53,731 nt of DNA from Planktothrix serta PCC 8927 (lineage in GTDB: Bacteria; Cyanobacteriota; Cyanobacteriia; Cyanobacteriales; Microcoleaceae). Below the pieces are notes generated by a model that saw only the letters and a program-made list of their open reading frames with translations, searched no databases and had not been told where the DNA came from. The stretch is taken from positions 66,792 through 120,522 of the forward strand of contig NZ_LR734826.1 of the NCBI RefSeq assembly GCF_900010725.2, read 5' to 3'. Below, piece after piece: positions 16,373 to 25,122 of the stretch (positions within the stretch are counted from its first letter, which is position 1; each line of letters starts with the position of its first letter). The position numbers and the translations under genes were made by a program.

Positions 16373-16639
16373 ATGGATATTCAGTTAATCAATATTGGTT
16401 TTGGTAATATTATCTCTGCTAATCGGGTGATTGCTATTGTCAGTCCTGAATCGGCTCCGATTAAGCGCATTATAACCGATGCCCGTGAGCGTGGACAATT
16501 AGTTGATGCTACTTATGGACGTAGAACCAGAGCCGTGATTATCACTGATTCTAGCCATGTTATTCTCTCTGCAATTCAGCCGGAAACCGTTGCTCATCGG
16601 TTTGTACTGGCGAAAGATGGGAATTCCCGTGATGATTAA
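16373..16639 (+). CDS. remA: RemA-like DNA-binding regulator (DUF370)
   Basis: 88 residues, standard for the family. It starts [32 protein letters not shown] and carries the R-x-x-x-D-A-R-x-x-G-x-x-V-D-x-T-x-G-R-R-T-R-A-V core of RemA proteins. In Bacillus RemA is a ring-forming DNA-binding activator of matrix genes; its role in cyanobacteria is less clear. The remA-gmk arrangement, with 67 bases between them here, is conserved in many bacteria including cyanobacteria. Confidence 0.9.
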   Translation: MDIQLINIGFGNIISANRVIAIVSPESAPIKRIITDARERGQLVDATYGRRTRAVIITDSSHVILSAIQPETVAHRFVLAKDGNSRDD

Positions 16640-16706
16640 GGGATTTATACCCCTTGGTTTCTATCGGCATACCATGAGAAAATAGAAAAACTCCTGTTCA
16701 GCGTGA

Positions 16707-17279
16707 ATGAGTAAAACTGCTATGAAAAAAGGCCGATTAATTGTGATGACAGGCCCTAGTGGGGTCGGAAAAGGAACCTTAGTTCGTTCCCTACTCAACT
16801 GTCATCCTGACCTGCATTTATCCGTTTCAGTAACAACTCGTTCTCCCCGTCCCGGCGAAATCAATGGACGAGACTACTATTTTGTAAATCAACAACGTTT
16901 TCAGGAAATGGTAGAACAGGGAGAGTTATTAGAATGGGCTGAATTTGCAGGAAATTGTTATGGAACTCCTTTAATTCCGGTTAAAGAACAAATTGAAGCG
17001 GGAACATCGGTTTTATTAGAAATTGAATTAGAAGGCGCTCGCCAAATTCGGCGCACGTTTCCCTCCGCTTTACGCATTTTTATTATGCCCCCTTCTATTA
17101 ATGAATTAGAACGTCGTTTACGAGAGCGAGGTCAGGATTCTGAAGATGCGATTCGACGGCGTTTAATGCGAGCAAAAGCAGAAATGGATGCGGCGAGTGA
17201 ATTTGATTTTGAAGTAATTAATGATGATTTTGATTTTGCCTTACAGCGATTAGAATCTGTGTTATATACTCCTGTTTAA
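16707..17279 (+). CDS. gmk: Guanylate kinase
   Basis: 190 residues. It converts GMP and ATP to GDP and ADP. The P-loop [10 protein letters not shown] is at about 16-25, followed by the GMP-binding [19 protein letters not shown], and the LID region [17 protein letters not shown] is complete. The start at the ATG giving [19 protein letters not shown] fits the family; the internal ATG (MKKGRLIV) is a possible alternative. Downstream of the remA-like gene on the same strand. Confidence 0.95.
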   Translation: MSKTAMKKGRLIVMTGPSGVGKGTLVRSLLNCHPDLHLSVSVTTRSPRPGEINGRDYYFVNQQRFQEMVEQGELLEWAEFAGNCYGTPLIPVKEQIEAGTSVLLEIELEGARQIRRTFPSALRIFIMPPSINELERRLRERGQDSEDAIRRRLMRAKAEMDAASEFDFEVINDDFDFALQRLESVLYTPV

Positions 17280-17289
17280 ATCAGGAAAT

Positions 17290-18627
17290 ATGCCCCAGAA
17301 AGACCCTTTAAAACAAGACTCTTTAAATGCGATGGCAACGGATATCAAATCGGCTGAAGCTTATGCAAATTTAGGGCGTTTGTCTGATCAGCAAGAACAA
17401 TGGGAAGCTGCGATCGCACATTATCGTCAGGCTATCGAATTAAATCCCCATTGTTCTTGGTTTTATCACCATTTAGCGGATGTTTTATTAAAACAAGAAC
17501 AATGGCAAGACGCAATTATTAATTATCGTCGTGCCATTGAACTTAATCCTGATTTTTCTTGGTCATATCATAATTTAGGAAATGCCTTATTAAAATTACA
17601 ATCCTGGGAAGAAGCGATTCCCGTTTACCGCAAGGCGATTCAGTTAAACCCTGAATTTCATTGGTCTTATGGAAATTTAGGAGATGCGTTTGTTAAACAG
17701 AAAAAGTGGGATTTAGCCATTACCAGTTATTGGAATAGTTTAGTAATTTTGTTCCGAACAAATCAAGAACAGGATTTTGGAATTATTGCCACTAAATTAG
17801 GGGAAACCCTGGAATATTGTTTACCTGAAACCATTAATCTGGCGATCGCTTATTATCAAAAAGTTATTCAGAATAGTCAAAAGTATCCTGAGTATCAAAA
17901 TGTGATTCAATTTTTACACCAAAATCAAGAAGCCTGGATTAAAATTGCCGATTTTTTCATTCATAAACATTTTAATAATGCCGCTTTAATTGTGTATTCA
18001 ATGGCGCGAGAAGTTTATCCTGATCATCTCTCTATTGGAGAAAAAATTAATACTATTTTTCTTAAAAAAAATCATTTAGAACAAACGATTAACTTACAAC
18101 ATCAAAATATTCAGCAAAACTTAAATAAATGGTCTAAATATGACGAAGGTATCACTTCTGATCCCAACATCAATAGTTTTTCAGATCCTTTAGCTGTAAA
18201 TCAAGACTTCGGACAATTTATATTTAGTACCAATATTAATTTTGATTTAAACCAATTAGATCAACTCTTTGAAGCAGTCGGTTGGATGACTCGTTCCCAT
18301 CAACAAATGAAAATCGCCCTGGAACATAGTTTTTTAGCCGTTACTCTGTGGTCGGAAAAAGACTCGCAAAAACAATTAATTGGCTTTACTCGCGCCGTTT
18401 CCGATCATGTTTATAATGCAACCCTTTGGGATGTGGTGATTCATCCTAATTTTCAAAGTCAAGGATTAGGAAAAGCCTTAATTCAATATACTTTAGAACA
18501 ACTTCGACAGCAAAATATTGAAAATATTACTTTATTTGCAGGTTCCAAAGCCGTTGATTTCTATCAGCATTTAGGGTTTATTACCGATCCTAACGGGATT
18601 AAAGGAATGTTTTGGGTTTCGCCTTGA
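17290..18627 (+). CDS. TPR repeats fused to a GNAT acetyltransferase
   Basis: 445 residues. The N-terminal 140 residues contain about four TPR units (AYANLGRLSDQQEQWEAAIAHY, HLADVLLKQEQWQDAIINY, NLGNALLKLQSWEEAIPVY, NLGDAFVKQKKWDLAITSY), each ending in RAIELNP-type helices. A linker of roughly 170 residues follows, then a GNAT domain (about 315-445) with the acetyl-CoA motif IHPNFQSQGLGKALIQYTL and a DFYQHLGF C-terminal helix. TPR units could hold the protein substrate for acetylation; the target is unknown. It starts 10 bases after gmk. Its 3' end has been duplicated downstream. Confidence 0.85.
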   Translation: MPQKDPLKQDSLNAMATDIKSAEAYANLGRLSDQQEQWEAAIAHYRQAIELNPHCSWFYHHLADVLLKQEQWQDAIINYRRAIELNPDFSWSYHNLGNALLKLQSWEEAIPVYRKAIQLNPEFHWSYGNLGDAFVKQKKWDLAITSYWNSLVILFRTNQEQDFGIIATKLGETLEYCLPETINLAIAYYQKVIQNSQKYPEYQNVIQFLHQNQEAWIKIADFFIHKHFNNAALIVYSMAREVYPDHLSIGEKINTIFLKKNHLEQTINLQHQNIQQNLNKWSKYDEGITSDPNINSFSDPLAVNQDFGQFIFSTNINFDLNQLDQLFEAVGWMTRSHQQMKIALEHSFLAVTLWSEKDSQKQLIGFTRAVSDHVYNATLWDVVIHPNFQSQGLGKALIQYTLEQLRQQNIENITLFAGSKAVDFYQHLGFITDPNGIKGMFWVSP

Positions 18628-18763
18628 TTAACTTCAATCGTAGGGTGCGTAAGCTCCGCGCACGCACCATCTAACCTGAGATTTAAAAATATTGGCTCCT
18701 GATAATTACTCAGGTTGCCGCAGAGAAATGGTGCGTGCGGCTTTGCCTTACGCACCCTACGCT
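18537..18763. repeat. Copy 1 of a 227-base duplicated segment (gene tail plus inverted repeat)
   Basis: This segment covers the last 30 codons of the TPR-GNAT gene and the following intergenic inverted repeat. It matches 18811-19037 without any gap (constant offset of 274 bases) and with few substitutions. The inverted repeat (18640-18760) has arms beginning TAGGGTGCGTAAG and ending CTTACGCACCCTA, a repeat type seen dispersed in cyanobacterial genomes. Confidence 0.9.
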
Positions 18764-18810
18764 CCTACGCTCCTAATTCTTAATTCTCCTTTTATTCTGC
18801 AATTAAAACT

Positions 18811-19037
18811 TGCAGGTTCTAAAGCCGTTAATTTCTATCATTATTTAGGGTTTATGACCGACCCTAACGGAATTAAAGGAATGTTTTAGGTTTCACCTTG
18901 ATTAATTTCAATCGTAGGGTGCGTAAGCTCCGCGCACGCACCATCTAACCTGAAATTCCAAAATATTGGCTCCTAATAATTACTCAGGTTGCCGCAGAGA
19001 AATGGTGCGTGCGGCTTTGCCTTACGCACCCTACGTT
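18811..19037. repeat. Copy 2 of the 227-base duplicated segment
   Basis: Ungapped second copy, offset 274 bases from the first. Its inverted repeat spans 18914-19034 with both 31-33-base arms preserved. Between the two copies lie about 47 bases of AT-rich filler. It ends just before the convergent methyltransferase gene and could fold into a strong hairpin that ends transcription from both sides. Confidence 0.9.
18812..18889 (+). pseudogene. Duplicated C-terminal fragment of the GNAT domain
   Basis: Reads AGSKAVNFYHYLGFMTDPNGIKGMF then TAG, against AGSKAVDFYQHLGFITDPNGIKGMFWVSP in the intact gene. The final WVSP is lost because TGG has become TAG. There is no start codon or acetyl-CoA site, so it is a gene fragment, not a working gene. 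Confidence 0.85.
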
Positions 19038-19047
19038 CTAAAGTACA

Positions 19048-19998
19048 TTAGGGTTTAATTGCAATAATTGTCCGATGGCGAGGGTCACTGGGAAGGGTGA
19101 TTTTATAATCAAACCCCACCTCTTTTAAGGTTTCTTCCACATCAAAAGTATAGTATTCATCACTCCAGGGTTCGGTACTTTTCATCAGAATAAATAACGC
19201 TGGAGGTAAATTCTGAATCACTTCTGATTTAGGATTATTATCAACAATGGCTAAACAGCCGCCCGGTCGTAAAATTCTCAGGGCTTCTTGAAAGATATCT
19301 CGACTGGGTTTGTTCGGGAGTTCATGTAATAGAAATTGCAGGGTAACAACATCAAAACTGTTATCGGGAAAACTGGTATTTTCCGCGAGTTCCTGTCTCC
19401 ATTCGGCGATTTCTCCCTGTTGATCTCGAATTTTTGCCACCGCCAACATATAGGGTGATAAATCTAACCCCACTGTTCTAATATTATCACCATATTTCTG
19501 CACTAAATAGCGATGTAATGGGAGAGTTGACATCCCCACAGAACAACCAATATCTAACACATTCTCCACCCGTTCAGGACAATATTTGCCTAAGATTTCA
19601 TGGAAACTAGAACGTAACCGATGTTCTGCGGTTTCCCAGGTAATTTGTTCTTTTGGCCAGACTCGCAACCCCATTGCTTTTGTTGCGGGTTCGGCTTCAT
19701 AAGCGGCTAACCAACAGAGATTTCCTTGATCATAAGCATGAAAGGGAACTTGATAATAATCGGGATATTTAATATTAGGGTTTGTGAAACTTTTTAACAG
19801 TTCTTTTGCGCCTGATGCGTCTAATTCTTGACAAGTTTTTCGCCACTGAACCCCATTTTTTTCGGCGGTTTTAATTAAAACTTGTCGCGCTTGAAGTTTC
19901 ATTAAACTGTAAAGCGGTTTAGTTTTGATGAGAACATTAACAATTTGAGACAGAAAATCTTCTCCTGCCCAGTCTGGTTTGAGTTTAGCGTTAATCAT
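19048..19998 (-). CDS. Class I SAM-dependent methyltransferase
   Basis: 316 residues. The SAM-binding motif I is VLDIGCSVGMSTLPL, followed by motif II GLDLSPYMLAVAK and motif IV FDVVTLQFLLHEL, then ALRILRPGGCLAIVDNNP. This is a Methyltransf_11/25 type enzyme with an N-terminal helical region of about 120 residues that is conserved in cyanobacterial members. The substrate is not evident. Single gene, convergent with the duplicated repeat region. Confidence 0.88.
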   Translation of the reverse strand: MINAKLKPDWAGEDFLSQIVNVLIKTKPLYSLMKLQARQVLIKTAEKNGVQWRKTCQELDASGAKELLKSFTNPNIKYPDYYQVPFHAYDQGNLCWLAAYEAEPATKAMGLRVWPKEQITWETAEHRLRSSFHEILGKYCPERVENVLDIGCSVGMSTLPLHRYLVQKYGDNIRTVGLDLSPYMLAVAKIRDQQGEIAEWRQELAENTSFPDNSFDVVTLQFLLHELPNKPSRDIFQEALRILRPGGCLAIVDNNPKSEVIQNLPPALFILMKSTEPWSDEYYTFDVEETLKEVGFDYKITLPSDPRHRTIIAIKP

Positions 19999-20061
19999 GG
20001 TTTGAAAATGATTGAAAACAAGGTATTAATTTATCATAAAATAGAATGAATTCAGAAAAAA

Positions 20062-20292
20062 TTACAGGCTATCCCATTTTTTTAGGGTGATTTGCTGGCC
20101 CAAAATATCTTCAACCTCTCGAATCATAATTCGCAACTGAGGAACAGAATATTCATCATTAGAGGGGATAGTAAGACGATGATTCTCATAAATCATAAAC
20201 TGATGTTTACTTCCTGAAAAAGGGCCAGAAAAACCAAATTTCTGTAACTTTTGAATAAAGTCTCGTCGTTTACAGGGTTTCCATCGGCTCAA
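20062..20292 (-). CDS. hicA: HicA-type toxin
   Basis: 76 residues. HicA toxins are small double-stranded-RNA-binding-fold RNases. The protein has the family pattern KRRDFIQKLQKFGFSGPFSGSKHQFMIYE with the catalytic His at residue 30, then HRLTIPSNDEYSVPQLRIMIREVEDILG. It overlaps the HicB gene by 23 bases and is translated after it. Confidence 0.85.
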   Translation of the reverse strand: MSRWKPCKRRDFIQKLQKFGFSGPFSGSKHQFMIYENHRLTIPSNDEYSVPQLRIMIREVEDILGQQITLKKWDSL

Positions 20293-20542
20293 GTTGAGGC
20301 TCCTGATTCAAATCAATATTATTAATAATGGGTAATGGATGCCCCAATTTGATCCCCAATAAAATCCAATCTTCTAAAGTTGAACGCAATTCTTGTTCAC
20401 ATTGTTTTAAGGTTGAACCAAAAGCAATAACTCCTTGACAAATAGGGATTTTTCCAACAAAACTCAGATCTTCCAGTTTGTCATAAACGGCTTCAGCCAT
20501 TGCCTGTTCAACATAATCACTGAGGATATACTGTACAGCCAT
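20270..20542 (-). CDS. hicB: HicB-type antitoxin
   Basis: 90 residues. It has a HicB-like core: YDKLEDLSFVGKIPICQGVIAFGSTLKQCEQELRSTLEDWILLGIKLGHPLP, the partially degraded RNase-H-like fold that binds HicA. The usual C-terminal DNA-binding helix is not obvious. Antitoxin gene first, toxin second, as in many cyanobacterial HicBA pairs. Confidence 0.82.
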   Translation of the reverse strand: MAVQYILSDYVEQAMAEAVYDKLEDLSFVGKIPICQGVIAFGSTLKQCEQELRSTLEDWILLGIKLGHPLPIINNIDLNQEPQLEPMETL

Positions 20543-20692
20543 TGCTCATAATAAAAAAATGGGAAGTTTGGAAACCGCGTCTATAAGCGAGCGCGGAGGA
20601 AAAACGACACTTCGGCAAGACTTCGGCGTGAGCTCAGTCGAACGCTCAGTGGGACACATCAGGAGAATTTATTCTCGGTGAATACTAGATTA
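20543..20692. other. Upstream part of the gene-free stretch, with a dispersed repeat
   Basis: No gene is seen. Bases 20605-20655 hold an ACTTCGGC...GAGCTCAGTCGAACGCTCAG segment that is typical of dispersed bacterial repeats. The region lies upstream of hicB and presumably carries its promoter. Confidence 0.4.
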
Positions 20693-20737
20693 GGAATCGA
20701 CAAAAATTTTTGTATTTGCCGATTCCCGGTTTTTTTG
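20693..20737 (+). terminator. Hairpin followed by T-run, terminator-like
   Basis: A 12-base stem (GGAATCGACAAA / TTTGCCGATTCC, one mismatch) with a 10-base loop, followed by CGGTTTTTTT. It points along the plus strand, where no protein gene lies upstream, so it may end an unseen small RNA or be part of a decayed element. Confidence 0.4.
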
Positions 20738-20754
20738 GTATTTCTACCCCACTG

Positions 20755-20990
20755 ATTTCTCAGGTAATGTTAGCTTCGCCAATGTTATCGGTCGGTACTA
20801 TCTTGAAAGCACTGTCTTACCCCTCGTAAAACTGTTTAACTTTCGAGTTTTAGAGCTTGGGACTAGCTACGCATCCCAAGGTAAGAACTTTAACGCTTCC
20901 CGATAACGTAGCCAGTTAAGGCTTAGGCTGGTCAGCTATCCAAATCAGAGGCATGAAGCCCCGTATCTTCAGAGCGGGGTGCTGACCCTA
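20755..20990 (+). mobile_element. Possible solo IS200/IS605-type right end with structured RNA segment, no transposase
   Basis: The stretch ends in GAGGCATGAAGCCCCGTATC...GAGCGGGGTGCTGAC, a GCCCCG/CGGGGT hairpin with flanks like those at the right ends of IS200/IS605 elements, where the tnpB guide RNA (omega RNA) also lies. The 200 bases before it are GC-richer than the surroundings, full of short complementary blocks, and have no long reading frame. No tnpA or tnpB is nearby. The call rests on the look of the terminal hairpin only. Confidence 0.4.
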
Positions 20991-21045
20991 AACTCATTCC
21001 ATTTTTGCCATTATAGAATATCTGAGTCAATGTATTTATGAAGTT

Positions 21046-22614
21046 TTATTCCATGTATCCTGTCTTTTTCAACCATTGGCGAAGTTGAGGAAAAAATTGA
21101 TTTCTGTCAGGGTTTTGATACATTTCCTCAACGGTTTTCCAGGCTGTGTTGGCTTGACCGAGTAAATACTGTTGCGCTAAATAAGCAGCTAAAACTGCTT
21201 TTAAATCTTGTTTGAGGCGACGACGTTTATTAATTTCTTGCAATAAAATAGTGTTATGTTCTTCGAGGAATTCAGAATACTGTTGAGTCACATCTTTAAA
21301 TTCTCCAAACTGATACTGAAAAATCTGTAACGGTAATTGTTCAGGAGTATAAACTTGAAATTGTTGGCTAAATCGTTGATCATAATGAATCAAAATCGGG
21401 GTTTCTGCGTTCTCTGTATTCAGTCGATAGGACGTTAAACCCCATTTTTGTTGTAAATCTCGATATTCTTTTTTAATGGGGCTATATCGGTAAATCACCG
21501 AATAGTAATTTTTACGATTGTTATCCTCATCAATTAATAAATCTACTAAGATTTCCGGTTCTTTATCGTTATCTAAATCTAACACTTTAAAATCAAGGAC
21601 TCTCCCGGTTTTAACCGTTTTAACCCCCGGTGCTGCTAAAGTAGCCATTGAAACCACATCTTCAGATACTAAATCTCCTTTTCGGCTAATTTTAATTTGC
21701 ATTAACTGAATTGTATTATCAGAATCTGCTAATAATTCCGCTTTAACATCCCCTAATTTTGCTGTTTTTTGCACCTTTAAATCTTTGATTTCGGGATAGG
21801 ATTCAGGTCGGGATTCTATGGGAGGTGTTGTTTGGGGTTGCATTGTAACCGCAGGCGTTGATGGTTTGGGTTTGGGTTCGGAAGGGGTTTCTGAGGGTTC
21901 AGAAATGGCAACTCTAGCAATATATTGAGTGGGAACTAACGCTTGTTTTTTATCCTCTAAAATCGCCTGACAAATGAAGGTCGAAACTTCGGCACGGGTC
22001 GCAGGTTTATTAGGGTTTAATCGTCGAATATTGGGATAATTAACTACTAACCAATTATCGGTTGCTGTGGCGATCGCTTTTTTTGCATATTCAGGAATAT
22101 CAGAACCATCCTCAAAGATTTTGGTTAATTGTTGAGGGGAAACTTGAGTCGGTTTATAATCTAAACCATTAACTAAAGCCACCAATGCTTGCACTCTAGG
22201 AATATTTAATAAAGGATTAAAAACACTTCCTAAATATCCTGACATAAACCCTCTTTGATTAACATCTCGAATCGCATTATGAGCCCAAAAATCCGTAGGT
22301 ACATCTACAAAATTAATCGCTTTTTCAGTTTTAGGAAGCTTAGGAAAAGCTTGACTCAGCATCGCCGCAAATTCAGCCCGATTTACAGGATTATCGGGGC
22401 GAAATGTATCATCTTCATAATAACCTTTAACAATATTTTTTTGAGCTAAATTCTCAATACAGTTTTGCGCCCAATGACCTTTAATATCATCAAAAGTTGT
22501 AGACTTTTGGGCTGAAACAGGATAAATTAAAGGTAAAGATTTCTGAGTTAAGATAATTCCTAAAACAACAACAATAAATAATTTAAACTGAGGAAGGAAG
22601 GATTTTCTTTTCAT
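21046..22614 (-). CDS. S-layer-homology (SLH) domain exported protein
   Basis: 522 residues. An N-terminal hydrophobic stretch (LFIVVVLGIILTQKSLPLIYPVSA) is a signal peptide. Three SLH-like units follow (FDDIKGHWAQNCIENLAQKNIVKGY..., FVDVPTDFWAHNAIRDVNQRGFMSGY..., and FEDGSDIPEYAKKAIATATDNWLVVNYP), which anchor proteins to the cell wall. A Pro/Ser/Thr-rich linker (about 238-272) leads to a C-terminal beta-rich domain (KTAKLGDVKAELLADSDN..., VLDFKVLDLDNDKEPEILVDLL, FG-GAP-like). It begins 12 bases after the RTX gene stop and is probably co-transcribed with it. Confidence 0.88.
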   Translation of the reverse strand: MKRKSFLPQFKLFIVVVLGIILTQKSLPLIYPVSAQKSTTFDDIKGHWAQNCIENLAQKNIVKGYYEDDTFRPDNPVNRAEFAAMLSQAFPKLPKTEKAINFVDVPTDFWAHNAIRDVNQRGFMSGYLGSVFNPLLNIPRVQALVALVNGLDYKPTQVSPQQLTKIFEDGSDIPEYAKKAIATATDNWLVVNYPNIRRLNPNKPATRAEVSTFICQAILEDKKQALVPTQYIARVAISEPSETPSEPKPKPSTPAVTMQPQTTPPIESRPESYPEIKDLKVQKTAKLGDVKAELLADSDNTIQLMQIKISRKGDLVSEDVVSMATLAAPGVKTVKTGRVLDFKVLDLDNDKEPEILVDLLIDEDNNRKNYYSVIYRYSPIKKEYRDLQQKWGLTSYRLNTENAETPILIHYDQRFSQQFQVYTPEQLPLQIFQYQFGEFKDVTQQYSEFLEEHNTILLQEINKRRRLKQDLKAVLAAYLAQQYLLGQANTAWKTVEEMYQNPDRNQFFPQLRQWLKKTGYME

Positions 22615-22626
22615 ATTACTCCTAAT

Positions 22627-25080
22627 TTAAACAAATTGATTAACAGCACCCACACTAGGCAAGGTTGTATCTAAACCAGGGACTCCTACCAGTATAAGGT
22701 TAGCAACACTGGCAACGGATGCTCCAAAATTCAAGTCTGTATCGGCATTATCCGTAACCGGACTTAAATAGGTTTGAACTAAATTTCCGGTTCTTAATTC
22801 ATAGCGGAATGTTCCTCCTAAATTCGCTAATCCATAGCCGGGAGAACCGACTAAAACATCATTTCCTATCAAGGCTATGGCTTGACCAAATTGATTATAA
22901 TCCTCCATTTTAGGTGCATTATAGGTTTGCAAAACTGCCCCAGTAATGCCATCCAATAAAAACGCTGTTCCTGTGTCTATTCCTCCTGAATCATCTCCGG
23001 GTGCACCGATTAAAATATCTCGACCAATTCCCGACCAGGCGACGGAATAACCAAAATTATCTAACCCAGGGATCGGATTTTTAAATGTTTGTAAAAGTTG
23101 CCCAGTAACGCTATCAAAAATATAGGCTTCACCGGGTTGTTGTCCTCCTCCTGGGGTTAAACTAGCAGGAGCACCAATTAATATTCTATCTCCGCCAACC
23201 GCAGCGACAGAAGCCCCAAAAAAGTCATTAGCTTGAGGGTTGGGATTCAAAAAGGTTTGTAACAATTGACCCGTATTTCCATCAAATAAATAGGCGGTTC
23301 CTCCTGCGGGTGCTAAGGTGGAATCATTGGGAGCACCGACAATAATATTATTACCTAAAGTGGCAACGGAATAGCCAAATAAATCAAAGACATCTGGGGT
23401 AGGATTATTTACGAGTAAATAGGGCGTTCCTGTGGCGGTACTAAACACATAAACCGCCCCGGAATTAGGTGCTAAACTACTATCTTGAGGCGCACCAATA
23501 ATAACATTATCTCCTACAATTGTCGCAATAGATTGACCAAAGGCTGAATTTCCAGCACTGGGGGAAGGGTTACGAAAGGTTAATGTGGGTTGTTGAGTGG
23601 TGAGATTGAATAAATAAGCAATTCCTTGGTTATTAGTTTGACCGGGTGCACCGACCCCTACAAAATTATTAGCAACGGGTGATAATGCTGAACCAAATTG
23701 AGCAGAAGCTTCAGGAATGGGATTGATTAAAGTTCCGACGGCTGAAGGAGGAATTTCATCATCAATAATATCTAAAGTTGCTTGATTAGGTGTTCCCAGT
23801 TGGGCAAAGTTTGTGGGGTTTTCTAAGGTTAAAAAAACATTAGCAGCATAATTAGGAACATTATCATTAACAATCGGAATATTAATGATTTTAGGGGTAT
23901 TATCCCCATTGCCAAAATTAACAACAATGGGGTTTGTATTAATTTGATTCCCTCCAGGCGTTAAGGGCGTAGGAACCGGAACCACAGTAACGCTAATTTC
24001 CCCATCATTTCCACTATTCCTAACCACCGTAATTGGATTAATTGGAGTCCCATTTTCATTAACAGCAAATTGATCTGAACTAAATTCTACAACCCCAGGA
24101 ATAATAAAGTTAGAACGATTAATTTGATCGGGTTTAATTCCTTGTAATACCGCAACAATACCCCCAGATTGTGCTTCTAAAATGGTGCTATTTTCGGTTC
24201 TAGGATCGGGTTTGCTAGTTAAATTTTCAAACCCTAAATCACCCGTTAAAAAAATAATATCTTCTCCGGGTTTATAATCTACAATTGTCTCCGATGATTC
24301 GGGGTTACTCCCTAATTGACGACTATCTAAAACAAAAATATCTTTGCCATCTCCGCCAATTAAAGTATCAATTCCTTCATCCCCAGACAGGCGATCATCT
24401 CCGTCATCTCCGCTCAGTTGATCATTCCCTTGACCCCCAAATAAAGTATCATTTTCACTCCCCCCGGATACCTGATCATCTCCAACATTTCCCTCCACTA
24501 AATCATTCCCTACATCCCCTCGAACCTGATCATTTCCATTCCCTCCAGAAACCGTATCATCCCCATCTTCTGCACCGATAAAATCATCGCCATCATTGCC
24601 TTCAACAAGATCATTTTCTAACCCCGATCTTAATTCATCATTGCCTTGACCTCCGAATATTAAATCCTTGCCTTGATTCTCTCGAATTTGATCATCTCCT
24701 GACCCGGCATAAATCGTATCATCTCCTTCAATTCCTGATAATTCAGAGGGATTATCAGGATTTACAAATCCAATAAATTGATCATTTCCTGCTTCTCCAA
24801 ATAGCAGATCATTACCTGCATCTCCTGAAATTTGATCGTTTCCTTGACCCCCAAAAAGAGTATCATTTCCTCCTTCTCCAAATAGTTGATCATTCTCTAA
24901 ATTCCCATAAATCAGTTCAGGATCAGATGAACCGCGAACCGTGTCATCTCCTCCTAATAAAAAAGCACCTAATGGAAATACCGCCAATTCTCCGGGAAAG
25001 AATTTCACGTTTTCGGCGGTATTGTCTCCGACTAAGCGAAGTTGACCTGTGGTGGGATCGGTTTCTGGTTTTAGCACCAT
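22627..25080 (-). CDS. RTX calcium-binding protein with Calx-beta and FG-GAP repeats
   Basis: 817 residues. Residues 43-250 contain many GGXGNDXLX-type nonapeptide RTX repeats (GEGGNDTLFGGQGNDQISGD), which form a calcium-loaded beta roll and are the usual mark of type I secretion. Residues about 328-442 form a Calx-beta domain (FAVNENGTPINPITVVRNSGNDGEISVTV). Residues 450-817 hold about seven FG-GAP/integrin-alpha-like repeats (FGASVAAVGGDRILIGAPAS, FGYSVATLGNNIIVGAPN). No N-terminal signal peptide is seen. It looks like a secreted surface adhesin or matrix protein. It is between a polysaccharide deacetylase and an SLH protein on one strand. Confidence 0.88.
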   Translation of the reverse strand: MVLKPETDPTTGQLRLVGDNTAENVKFFPGELAVFPLGAFLLGGDDTVRGSSDPELIYGNLENDQLFGEGGNDTLFGGQGNDQISGDAGNDLLFGEAGNDQFIGFVNPDNPSELSGIEGDDTIYAGSGDDQIRENQGKDLIFGGQGNDELRSGLENDLVEGNDGDDFIGAEDGDDTVSGGNGNDQVRGDVGNDLVEGNVGDDQVSGGSENDTLFGGQGNDQLSGDDGDDRLSGDEGIDTLIGGDGKDIFVLDSRQLGSNPESSETIVDYKPGEDIIFLTGDLGFENLTSKPDPRTENSTILEAQSGGIVAVLQGIKPDQINRSNFIIPGVVEFSSDQFAVNENGTPINPITVVRNSGNDGEISVTVVPVPTPLTPGGNQINTNPIVVNFGNGDNTPKIINIPIVNDNVPNYAANVFLTLENPTNFAQLGTPNQATLDIIDDEIPPSAVGTLINPIPEASAQFGSALSPVANNFVGVGAPGQTNNQGIAYLFNLTTQQPTLTFRNPSPSAGNSAFGQSIATIVGDNVIIGAPQDSSLAPNSGAVYVFSTATGTPYLLVNNPTPDVFDLFGYSVATLGNNIIVGAPNDSTLAPAGGTAYLFDGNTGQLLQTFLNPNPQANDFFGASVAAVGGDRILIGAPASLTPGGGQQPGEAYIFDSVTGQLLQTFKNPIPGLDNFGYSVAWSGIGRDILIGAPGDDSGGIDTGTAFLLDGITGAVLQTYNAPKMEDYNQFGQAIALIGNDVLVGSPGYGLANLGGTFRYELRTGNLVQTYLSPVTDNADTDLNFGASVASVANLILVGVPGLDTTLPSVGAVNQFV

Positions 25081-25122
25081 GATATCATTGGGTAAACTAA
25101 ATTAAAACGCTAACATTGCTAA

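Noticed and set aside
18564-18755. Minus-strand reading frame over the inverted repeat
   Set aside because: It lies across the GNAT gene tail and a palindromic repeat; its sequence is repeat-derived.
24285-24581. 98-residue plus-strand His/Pro-rich reading frame
   Set aside because: It is a shadow of the RTX repeats on the opposite strand and has no independent support.
24380-24920. CRISPR-like or satellite periodic pattern
   Set aside because: The periodicity follows from the RTX nonapeptide codons of the calcium-binding protein.
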